From Gemmatimonas phototrophica (GTDB taxonomy: Bacteria > Gemmatimonadota > Gemmatimonadetes > Longimicrobiales > Gaopeijiaceae): DNA of 7,665 nucleotides. A model generated the notes under the pieces. The model was given only the letters and a program-made list of their open reading frames with translations, had not been told where the DNA came from and searched no databases. Location: NCBI GenBank assembly GCA_945876015.1, contig CAMCNM010000089.1, forward strand, positions 1 to 7,665. The letters run 5' to 3'. Of this stretch, positions 1 to 6,356 are shown piece by piece; the first letter of the stretch is position 1; every line of letters starts with the position of its first letter. The position numbers and the translations under genes were made by a program.

Positions 1-2543
1 ACCGCGCTACCGATCAGCGAGCCGACGTTGAAGTCCTTGTCGGTGAACGTGTAGTCGGTGCTGCCGTTCCCGTCGAAGTCCACCTGCTGGTCGCGGCCGA
101 CGAGCGTCGGGTCGAGCGCCTGGAAGTCGTACGTCGCCGGCGTCACGAGCTGCTTGTAGCGCACGTAGTCGCCCGAGGAGATCAGGGGCTGCGCGAACAC
201 CTGCAGCGTGAGGGTGGGCGAGAACGTGTAGTCCGCGCGAGTCTCGAGCGAGAAGGTCTTCCGCTCCAGGTCGCCGAAGAGATAGCGGCGACCGAACGTG
301 GGCTCGTACGAAACGGCCGAGGTCGACGTGACGTATTGGCCCCGGTCCGTCTGGATGCTGTAGCGAGGCTGGAGCTGAAGAACCAGCTGCGAGTTCGGCC
401 GGTAGTTGAGCGATCCGTCCACCGAGTAGTCGTGACCGCTGTCGAGCGAGCCCTTCGACGCGTGGACCCCGAGGTTCACCGAGAGCGCGCTGCGACGGTC
501 CGAGCTGAAGCCGGCCCTGAGGTTCACGCTGCCCGGCTCGATCATGATCGGGCCGCCACGAGTCGCGACCCGGCTGTACGTGTCGGGCTGCCAGCCAAAG
601 CTCAGGTCCGCGCTGTTGAAGTTCAGGAGGGTCGCGCGCGCGGAAAGGTTGAAGTTCCCGCCGGTGTATGCCCGCCTCCACGTGTCCCAGCCGAACGGGC
701 CGTCCAGCCCATCATGGCTGAAGTTGTAGAACGTCATGAAGTTGAAGTTGTATTCGCGGAAGTGCGTGCCGGGGCGAACCTCGCGATATCCGAAGCGAGC
801 CCCTCCCTCGAAGCGCTCGCGCGCGCTGCTGAATCCGAGATCGTTGATCTCGAATCCGGGCGTGATCTCCGAGGTCCAGATCGAGCCCGTCCAGTGCCGT
901 GTGTTCTGCCGGTCCAGCTGCAGACGCCACGACGCTCCCGTGAACGTGGTCGCGGCGGAGTCGACCTCGAGGCTCGGCGCGTCGGGCCTCTGGAAGTAGT
1001 GGTTGCTCGCGCGCTGCAGGCGGATCAACGCATCCGGCGTGCCGCGCACGTGGCTCGCGGCGAAGAAGCCGTTCAGGCGCCACCCGCGGTCATTCCACTG
1101 ATGCTCGAACCGCACGCCGCCGTTGTAGGCCTGGTCGGGGAGAAAGTCGAAGATGCCGTCCGCCCCCAGGTCCCGGTGGAGCGCGGTGAAGATCGCACCC
1201 AGCTGCGACGCGCCGCCCTTCAGATCCTGCTGCGCGCTGAGCACGCCGTATTCGGTGTGCGGCTCGGCGGCGAAGTCCACCGTCTGTCCGTCGTTCAAGA
1301 AGAACGCGCGGCCCGTCTCGGCCCCGGTGACGGCGGTCAACGCGCCCATCGCCAGCCCGCCCGCGGTGCGTCCCGTGAGCTTGGCTGCGCCCAGGATCGT
1401 GGCCGCGTCCGGGATGTCCGAGAAGTCCGCGTCGCCCGGCGCGCTCGCGTGCGGCGCGCGGCCGATGCGGCGGCTGTAGAACAGCTGGTTCTGACCACCC
1501 GAGAGGTTGAAGTCGAACAGCTGAGCGTCCTCGACGAAGAACGGACGGCGCTCGCCGTTGAACGTCTCGAACGCGGTAAGGTTGATCTGCGCCGGGTCGG
1601 CGTCGACCTGGCCGAAATCCGGGTTCACGGTCGCGTCGAGCGTGAAGCCCGAGCCGAGACCGAGACGGAAGTCCGACCCGATCCTGTTCTCGGTCGCGCT
1701 GCCGTCGAAGAACGGATCGCCCGGCTCGGCCGGTCCGTTATGATAGCCGCTCAGGATGTAAGGGCGCGCCTCGACGCGCCGCACCGAAGCAGGCAGGATG
1801 ACGTTCTCGAGCGTCGCGTACCGGCTCGTGATGCCCTCTTCCTTCCGGCGGCTCATGAACACGTAGTTCGTCATCTCCGCGGACGCGGCGCGCCGGCGGG
1901 TGTACTGTATCCCCCAGGTGCGCGGGCCGTCGACCGGGGCGTACCGGATCTGCGAGAGCGGAATCCGATACTCCACGCTCCAGCCCAGCGAATCGATCGA
2001 GACGGCCGATTCCCACACCGCGTTCCACGTGACGTCCTCGAATTGATCGTCGAAGACGTAGCGGTCCTGCTGGACGCCGGCCGCGCTCACGTCGAAGCTG
2101 TATGCGGTGCGTCGATCGTGATTGGGGTCGATCGAGATCCCGAACCAGTCGAAGAACGGGCCACGCTCGTCGCGGCGCAGCAGCTGCCGGACGATCTGCT
2201 CCGGGTGGGAATCCCACATGCGCGCGGAGACATAGATCGCTTCGTCGTCGATCAGGAGCCTTACCTCGGTGTCCTCGGTCGCCTTGGCCTGCTCGATCGG
2301 CTCGGCCTGGACGAAGCCCGTCGCCACGTCCGCGCCCTCCCATGCCGCTTCGTCGATCACGCCGTCGACCTGAATGTCCCCCGAACGGATCCGCGCCCGA
2401 AGAGGCGCCAGCCGGGTCACCGGTGCGGCGTCGGCCTGGTCGGCCTGCTGGGCACCCAGGGATCCGGCGCAGAAGAGAAATGCCCCCAGAACGGCGTGCA
2501 GACGGAGGCGTATCGCGTTCAGTTTCGGCGCGCTCAAGGGCAC
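1..2543 (-). CDS. CBM9-like/DUF5916 outer-membrane or secreted protein, 3' end outside the window
   Basis: The frame is open for 847 codons from a GTG at 2543 to the window edge, with no stop and no shift. The N-terminus has a basic stretch, a hydrophobic core (about residues 16-27) and small residues near 31, which looks like a type I signal peptide. Residues ~55-250 resemble a CBM9-like domain of the DUF5916 family: IQVDGVIDEAAW (57-68), then a Trp-rich beta fold including EYRIPLSQIRY (191-201). Residues ~255-847 match DUF5916, with its hallmark NPDFGQVDADPAQINLTAFE (307-326) and RRPFF (332-336). The remainder alternates aromatic and polar residues like beta-barrel strands, so an outer-membrane location is likely but inferred. 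A DFDGNG loop (822-827) could bind calcium. By memory of the family, some tens of residues are missing at the C-terminus. The start is the least certain part: GGGA eight bases upstream is a weak ribosome site, and TTG at codon 3 is an alternative. The substrate is unknown; carbohydrate binding is only suggested by the fold. Confidence 0.88.
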   Translation of the reverse strand, partial: MPLSAPKLNAIRLRLHAVLGAFLFCAGSLGAQQADQADAAPVTRLAPLRARIRSGDIQVDGVIDEAAWEGADVATGFVQAEPIEQAKATEDTEVRLLIDDEAIYVSARMWDSHPEQIVRQLLRRDERGPFFDWFGISIDPNHDRRTAYSFDVSAAGVQQDRYVFDDQFEDVTWNAVWESAVSIDSLGWSVEYRIPLSQIRYAPVDGPRTWGIQYTRRRAASAEMTNYVFMSRRKEEGITSRYATLENVILPASVRRVEARPYILSGYHNGPAEPGDPFFDGSATENRIGSDFRLGLGSGFTLDATVNPDFGQVDADPAQINLTAFETFNGERRPFFVEDAQLFDFNLSGGQNQLFYSRRIGRAPHASAPGDADFSDIPDAATILGAAKLTGRTAGGLAMGALTAVTGAETGRAFFLNDGQTVDFAAEPHTEYGVLSAQQDLKGGASQLGAIFTALHRDLGADGIFDFLPDQAYNGGVRFEHQWNDRGWRLNGFFAASHVRGTPDALIRLQRASNHYFQRPDAPSLEVDSAATTFTGASWRLQLDRQNTRHWTGSIWTSEITPGFEINDLGFSSARERFEGGARFGYREVRPGTHFREYNFNFMTFYNFSHDGLDGPFGWDTWRRAYTGGNFNLSARATLLNFNSADLSFGWQPDTYSRVATRGGPIMIEPGSVNLRAGFSSDRRSALSVNLGVHASKGSLDSGHDYSVDGSLNYRPNSQLVLQLQPRYSIQTDRGQYVTSTSAVSYEPTFGRRYLFGDLERKTFSLETRADYTFSPTLTLQVFAQPLISSGDYVRYKQLVTPATYDFQALDPTLVGRDQQVDFDGNGSTDYTFTDKDFNVGSLIGSA

Positions 2544-2643
2544 GTTCGATGTCCCGGGATTGGGTTCCGAGCCAAACTGAAAGTTAATACCTGAGGACAC
2601 GTGTAGGGACGGTAGTGTTGAGGGGGGGGGCCGCCGCCCTGAA
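2544..2643. other. Intergenic gap between menE and the DUF5916 gene
   Basis: This is the only sizeable non-coding stretch in the window. On the coding (minus) strand it begins with a GC-only block containing nine consecutive C, and later has an AT-rich patch with TATTAA (2589-2584) that could be a -10 element. No matching -35 hexamer sits at the usual spacing, so the promoter is only a suggestion. An 8-bp palindrome ACACGTGT lies at 2597-2604. I see no hairpin followed by a T run, so there is no clear intrinsic terminator for the men operon, and read-through into the DUF5916 gene is possible. Confidence 0.5.
2622..2630. repeat. Homopolymer run of nine G (C on the coding strand)
   Basis: Nine identical bases lie in the gap between menE and the DUF5916 gene, about 79 bases upstream of the latter's start codon. 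Runs of this length can vary by slippage, and near promoters they sometimes alter expression of surface proteins. Here that role is only a possibility. The run is also a place where a sequencing length error would go unnoticed, because it does not affect a reading frame. Confidence 0.7.
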
Positions 2644-4071
2644 TCAGGAGGTCTGGAACCCCTGGCGAACCGCGTTCCGATCGACCTTTCCGTTGGCGTT
2701 CCTGGGCAGCTCAGAGAGAAACAGCCAGCGCCGCGGGACCTTCGAACTGGTGAGCCGGGCGCGCGTCAGTCCCTCGAGCTCGCCCGGGTCCGGGTAGGCG
2801 CCGACGGCGCTGACCACCGCGGCCGCCACGACCTCGCCCCAGCGCTCGTCCGGCAAGCCCACGACGGCCGCGTCCGATACTCCGGCGTGCGAGCGCAGAA
2901 CATCCTCGATCTCGACCGGATCGACGTTGACGCCGCCGGTGACGATGCGGTCCGAGCGCCGTCCCGTGATCCACAGATGTCCGTCGGCGTCGATCTCGCC
3001 GAGATCGCCCGTGCGAAGCCAGCCGTCCGCGGCGAGCGGGAGGTCGGCCCCCACGTAACCCGCCGCAACCGTCGGGCCGCGCAGCATCACCTCGCCGCGC
3101 TCGTCCACCCGGATCTCGGTCCCTTCGAGCGGAGATCCGACGGTGCCGGGCTTGCTGCGCACGAGCTCCGGCGGCGCGGTTGCGGCCTGCGAGGTGGACT
3201 CCGTCATGCCGTAGGTGAGCGCGAGAGGGAAGCCCGCCCGCACCGCGCGCTCCACGAGCGTGCGGGGGCAGTGCGCGCCACCGACCAGAATGCAGCGAAG
3301 GGTCGCGGCCGGACGATCGTTCCTCAGATCCAGCAGCTGGCGCAGCATGGTGGGAACGAGCGAGGCGTGGGTCACCGACCCGGCGTCCACCAGCGCGGCC
3401 ACCTCCTCGGGGCGAAACCGTCCGCGCGCGGTCACCGACGCGCCCGTCGCTCCCGCGCGGAGCACCAGCACCAGACCGCCGATTTGGGCAATCCCCAGAC
3501 TCGCGAGCCAGCGGTCGTCGGGGCCCAGTCTGAGGCGGTCCGTCGCCGCTCCGATGCTGGCGTCGAAGTTCGCGTCTGTGAGCGCGATTCCGCGTGGACG
3601 ACCTCCGGTGCCCGAAGTCCAAAGGATGGCGCGCGTGCCCGCTGGGAGGGATCGCCCGGTAGCCGGTCGCATGCGGTCGTTCAACGGATCGCCCGCGCGA
3701 TCGAGCGCCGGCAAAGGAGTGGGGCGGGCCCCCGCTGCGACCGCCGCGTCCCAGGCCTCGGGTGCGGCGATAACCAGCTCGGGCTCGAGCACCGACAGCG
3801 CGCGATGGAGCTCCTCCGCGGTCGAGCGGGGACTCAGCGGAGCGATCACCGCTCCGGCCGCGAGGATGGCGTGCACCGCCATCACCGCATCGCCGGTGGT
3901 CTCCGAGACGAGCGCGACCGTACGACCCTTCGCGCCTGCATCGACGAGTCGCGCGGACGCCGAAGCAACCCGCGCCTGGAGATCCTGGTACGACCACGAG
4001 CGGCTCCCATCGTCGAGAGCGACGGCGTCGGGACGGAGTCGAGCGGCGCGGGAGAGGTAGTCTGAGGTCAC
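2644..4071 (-). CDS. menE: o-Succinylbenzoate--CoA ligase (MenE)
   Basis: An ANL-superfamily acyl-CoA ligase of 475 residues that activates o-succinylbenzoate with ATP and CoA to OSB-CoA, the substrate of MenB. From the chosen GTG start the adenylation motifs appear in order: P-loop TSGTGGRPRG (152-161), YGMTES (287-292), TGDLGEID (354-361), the hinge region GRRSD (370-374), GGVNVDPVEIED (379-390), and near the C-terminus PRNANGKVDR with the expected catalytic Lys462. The usual P-loop lysine is replaced by Arg. Members of this superfamily are hard to assign by motif alone; the MenE call rests on the menD-menB-menA context and the compact length. The frame stays open upstream to 4218, but that extension is Arg-rich and overlaps the end of menA, so the GTG at 4071 is preferred: it follows GGTGA by seven bases, and starting there leaves a short N-terminus before the conserved region. 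It lies seven bases after the menA stop. An ATG at 4079-4077 is out of frame and closes after three codons. Confidence 0.88.
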   Translation of the reverse strand: MTSDYLSRAARLRPDAVALDDGSRSWSYQDLQARVASASARLVDAGAKGRTVALVSETTGDAVMAVHAILAAGAVIAPLSPRSTAEELHRALSVLEPELVIAAPEAWDAAVAAGARPTPLPALDRAGDPLNDRMRPATGRSLPAGTRAILWTSGTGGRPRGIALTDANFDASIGAATDRLRLGPDDRWLASLGIAQIGGLVLVLRAGATGASVTARGRFRPEEVAALVDAGSVTHASLVPTMLRQLLDLRNDRPAATLRCILVGGAHCPRTLVERAVRAGFPLALTYGMTESTSQAATAPPELVRSKPGTVGSPLEGTEIRVDERGEVMLRGPTVAAGYVGADLPLAADGWLRTGDLGEIDADGHLWITGRRSDRIVTGGVNVDPVEIEDVLRSHAGVSDAAVVGLPDERWGEVVAAAVVSAVGAYPDPGELEGLTRARLTSSKVPRRWLFLSELPRNANGKVDRNAVRQGFQTS

Positions 4072-4078
4072 TGGAGCA

Positions 4079-4083
4079 TCACC
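4079..4083 (-). promoter_or_regulatory. Ribosome binding site of menE, overlapping the menA stop
   Basis: GGTGA on the minus strand matches the 3' part of the consensus GGAGGTGA and ends seven bases before the menE GTG. Its last three bases are the menA stop codon, so a ribosome terminating on menA sits directly on the menE initiation site. This supports the GTG start at 4071 over longer alternatives. Confidence 0.6.
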
Positions 4084-4951
4084 GCGGCGGCAAGCCCCAG
4101 GCCAGCGCGGCCGCGAGCGCGATTCCGTAGAGCGCGACGCCGCGCGCGGTCTGGCCGAGCGCCGGAAGGAGCTCACGGGGATCGCGGTGTTCCCAAACCG
4201 TACGGAGCGGAGGGACACAGATGGTGGCCATCAGGACCCCGGCCGCCACCGCCGCGATCGGCCATCCATACAGGACGACGCCGAACGCGGGAACCGCCGC
4301 GGCCACGGCGAGGAGCAGCGTGTACTCGAGCGCGCTGCCGCGGCGGCCGATCCGGACGGCGAGCGTGCGCTTCCCCGCCCTGGCGTCGGTCGCCATATCG
4401 CGAAGGTTGTTCACCACGAGGATCGCGGTCGAGACCGCGCCCACCCCGGTGCCGGCCAGGAGCGCCTCGCGAGAAAGCGTCAACGCCTGCACCCAGTACG
4501 TCCCCGCCACCGCCACCAGGCCGAAGAACACGAACACGAAGACGTCGCCGAGACCGTGGTAGCCCAGGGGGTAAGGCCCTCCCGTGTACGCGACCGCGCA
4601 CACGAGGGAGAGCACACCGACCCAGACGATCGGCCAGCCGCCCACCCAGACCAGATACGCGCCGGCCAGAACCGCCGCCGTCATCACGGCCCACATACCT
4701 CGCCGCACGGACGCAGGCGTGAGGAGCCCCGCCTGCGTGACCCGCACCGGACCCACACGCTCCGCCGTGTCGGTACCGCGGACGAAATCGTAGTAGTCGT
4801 TGGCGAGATTGGTCGTGATCTGGATGAGGAGCGCACCGACCAGAGCCATCAGCGCAGGGAGCGCGCGGAATACGCCGTGGAAGGACGCCAATCCCGCGCC
4901 GATCAACACGGGGGCCGCTGCGGCCGCGAGGGTCTTGGGACGAGCGGCCAT
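4079..4951 (-). CDS. menA: 1,4-Dihydroxy-2-naphthoate polyprenyltransferase (MenA)
   Basis: An integral-membrane UbiA-family prenyltransferase that attaches the polyprenyl chain to DHNA to form demethylmenaquinone. From the ATG at 4951 it is 290 residues. It opens with AARPKTL, typical of MenA, then hydrophobic segments. The first Asp-rich prenyl-diphosphate motif is NDYYDFVRGTD (51-61), followed by RVGPVRVTQAGLLTP, where RxGP is characteristic of MenA rather than UbiA. The second Asp-rich motif is NNLRDMATDARAGKRT (181-196), with D185 and D189. Several further hydrophobic helices follow, up to the C-terminus. The start is uncertain. The in-frame residues just upstream (SPIGVWV) look like the normal family N-terminus, and a CTG at 4981-4979 would give 300 residues and a four-base CTGA overlap with the DinB stop. 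A GTG at 5086 is also in frame but would overlap the preceding gene by 109 bases and adds low-complexity sequence, so I reject it. Confidence 0.93.
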   Translation of the reverse strand: MAARPKTLAAAAAPVLIGAGLASFHGVFRALPALMALVGALLIQITTNLANDYYDFVRGTDTAERVGPVRVTQAGLLTPASVRRGMWAVMTAAVLAGAYLVWVGGWPIVWVGVLSLVCAVAYTGGPYPLGYHGLGDVFVFVFFGLVAVAGTYWVQALTLSREALLAGTGVGAVSTAILVVNNLRDMATDARAGKRTLAVRIGRRGSALEYTLLLAVAAAVPAFGVVLYGWPIAAVAAGVLMATICVPPLRTVWEHRDPRELLPALGQTARGVALYGIALAAALAWGLPPR

Positions 4952-4977
4952 GACCCAGACACCGATCGGAGAGCGGG

Positions 4978-5529
4978 TCAGAACGGCCCCGCGTAGTCCG
5001 GGCGGAACGGCGCCGCCGCCTGGGCCAGCCAGCGATAGTGGAGTCGAGTGAGCTGCCGCACGTGGATCAGGTCGTGCGCGAGCCACGCGGTCAGCAGGTC
5101 GCCCGCGCGGATCGCGCCGATCGAGGGGTGCGGGTAGGTCGCCTCGAGATCGGGGGCGGTTAGGCCCCTCAGCCAGACCACCGAGTGTTCACGCTCCTTT
5201 CGGAAGCGAGCGAGCGATTCGTCGAGCCGGCGATCCCGGTATCCGCGCGAGGCGGGCCAGCCCGTCGGATCGATCGAGGGCCACGTGTCTCCGGGGTGGG
5301 TGAGGAGCATCTCGAGGCGCTGCCGAAAATCATCGGCCTCCTCGTCCGCCAGGTGATTGACGACCTCGAGCACGCACCACTGACCCGGCTCGGGCTGCCA
5401 GAGCGCCTGTTCGGACGAAACGCCCTGGAGCAGCGCCGAGATCGCGTCGGCGTTGGCCGAGAGCCGGTCCGCGGCGGCCGCGGGAGCCAGCACCCGCGGG
5501 CCGGACGTGCCACTCACCAGGGCAGCCAT
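4978..5529 (-). CDS. DinB-family (YfiT/DinB_2-like) putative metalloenzyme within the men operon
   Basis: A 183-residue protein with the features of the DinB four-helix-bundle superfamily. There is an early helix ([14 protein letters not shown]), a Trp-rich segment ending in [10 protein letters not shown] (55-64), and late in the chain HDLIHVRQL (152-160). His59, His152 and His156 are placed as the three metal ligands of this fold, so the site looks intact. Known members include thiol-dependent transferases and isomerases and Bacillus YfiT, a putative metal-dependent hydrolase; no reaction can be assigned from sequence. It lies between menB and menA on the same strand with overlaps or near-overlaps on both sides, which implies co-expression with quinone synthesis. 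Two starts are possible: ATG at 5529, overlapping menB by 16 bases, or GTG at 5517, giving a four-base GTGA overlap and 179 residues. Neither has an obvious Shine-Dalgarno sequence, as expected for coupled translation. Confidence 0.8.
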   Translation of the reverse strand: MAALVSGTSGPRVLAPAAAADRLSANADAISALLQGVSSEQALWQPEPGQWCVLEVVNHLADEEADDFRQRLEMLLTHPGDTWPSIDPTGWPASRGYRDRRLDESLARFRKEREHSVVWLRGLTAPDLEATYPHPSIGAIRAGDLLTAWLAHDLIHVRQLTRLHYRWLAQAAAPFRPDYAGPF

Positions 5530-6356
5530 GGGTAGGCGCGAAAGTCGGGCTCGCGCTTCTCGAGGTACGCGTTGCGCGCCTCCTGCGCCTGCTCCGTCAT
5601 GTAGAAGAGCAGCGTCGCGTTGCCGGCCAGCTCCTGGATCCCGGCCTGTCCGTCCACCGCGGCGTTGAAGGAGCTCTTGAGCAGGCGGATCGCGAGAGGG
5701 CTCTTGTCGAGGATCTCCTGCGCCCAGCGCCAGCCTTCCGCCTCGAGCTCGGCGATCGGGACGACGGTGTTCACGAGCCCCATGTCGAGGGCCTCCTGCG
5801 CCGAGTACTGGCGGCAGAGATACCAGATCTCGCGCGCCTTCTTCTGGCCGACGATCGACGCCAGGAAGGAGGCGCCGAACCCGCCGTCGAAGCTTCCCAC
5901 CTTGGGTCCGGTCTGGCCGAAAACCGCGTTGTCCGCGGCGATGGTCAGATCGCAGATGACGTGCAGCACGTGGCCGCCTCCGATCGCGTAGCCCGGCACC
6001 AGCGCGATGATCGGCTTGGGCATGCTGCGCATGTAGCGCTGGAGCTCGAGCACGTTCAGACGCGGAAGGCCATCACCGCCGACGTAGCCCGCTTCCCCGC
6101 GTACGCGTTGATCGCCGCCCGAGCAGAACGCGTACTTGCCGTCCTTGGCCGGGCCCTCGCCCGTGAAGAGGACCACGCCGATCGAGGGATCCTCGCCGGC
6201 GTCGCGGAATGCCTCCTGGAGCTCGAGCAGCGTCTCGGGCCGGAAGGCGTTCCGCACCTCGGGCCGATTGAAGGCGATGCGCGCGACGCCGTTCGCCTTC
6301 CGGTAAGTGATGTCCTGATAGTCCTTCACGGTCTTCCAGTCGGGCCGCTCGCTCAT
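5514..6356 (-). CDS. menB: 1,4-Dihydroxy-2-naphthoyl-CoA synthase (MenB)
   Basis: A crotonase-fold enzyme of 280 residues that cyclises OSB-CoA to DHNA-CoA by an intramolecular Claisen condensation in the cytoplasm. Diagnostic motifs: [12 protein letters not shown] (29-40), oxyanion-hole segments CSGGDQ (78-83) and [12 protein letters not shown] (122-133), the MenB signature [14 protein letters not shown] (148-161) with the catalytic Asp157, and [13 protein letters not shown] (172-184). The C-terminal [19 protein letters not shown] (241-259) is nearly the same as in E. coli MenB and distinguishes it from ordinary enoyl-CoA hydratases. Gly150 in QTG marks the bicarbonate-dependent type I class; type II enzymes carry Asp there. 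The length fits the family. The ATG start shares ATGA with the menD stop and is preceded by GAGGA at five bases. It looks fully functional. Confidence 0.97.
   Translation of the reverse strand: MSERPDWKTVKDYQDITYRKANGVARIAFNRPEVRNAFRPETLLELQEAFRDAGEDPSIGVVLFTGEGPAKDGKYAFCSGGDQRVRGEAGYVGGDGLPRLNVLELQRYMRSMPKPIIALVPGYAIGGGHVLHVICDLTIAADNAVFGQTGPKVGSFDGGFGASFLASIVGQKKAREIWYLCRQYSAQEALDMGLVNTVVPIAELEAEGWRWAQEILDKSPLAIRLLKSSFNAAVDGQAGIQELAGNATLLFYMTEQAQEARNAYLEKREPDFRAYPWLPW

Noticed and set aside
336..2594. A 752-codon open frame on the plus strand
   Set aside because: It is antisense to the DUF5916 gene and its translation is rich in Arg, Ala, Val and Glu with no recognisable domain. GC-rich codon usage on the real strand produces such open shadows.
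2620..2646. Possible intrinsic terminator after menE
   Set aside because: The G/C-rich block after the stop does not form a well-paired hairpin on inspection and is not followed by a T run.
2711..3997. A 428-codon frame on the minus strand and a 392-codon frame on the plus strand (2887-4065) across menE
   Set aside because: Both are Arg/Gly-rich low-complexity translations lying over a clearly conserved acyl-CoA ligase frame.
4072..4218. N-terminal extension of menE up to 4218
   Set aside because: The extra 49 residues are basic and low-complexity, overlap the end of menA, and precede a GTG with a good ribosome site at 4071.
4187..4996. A 269-codon plus-strand frame over menA
   Set aside because: The translation is His/Arg/Asp-rich and without domain features; it is the antisense shadow of the menA membrane protein.
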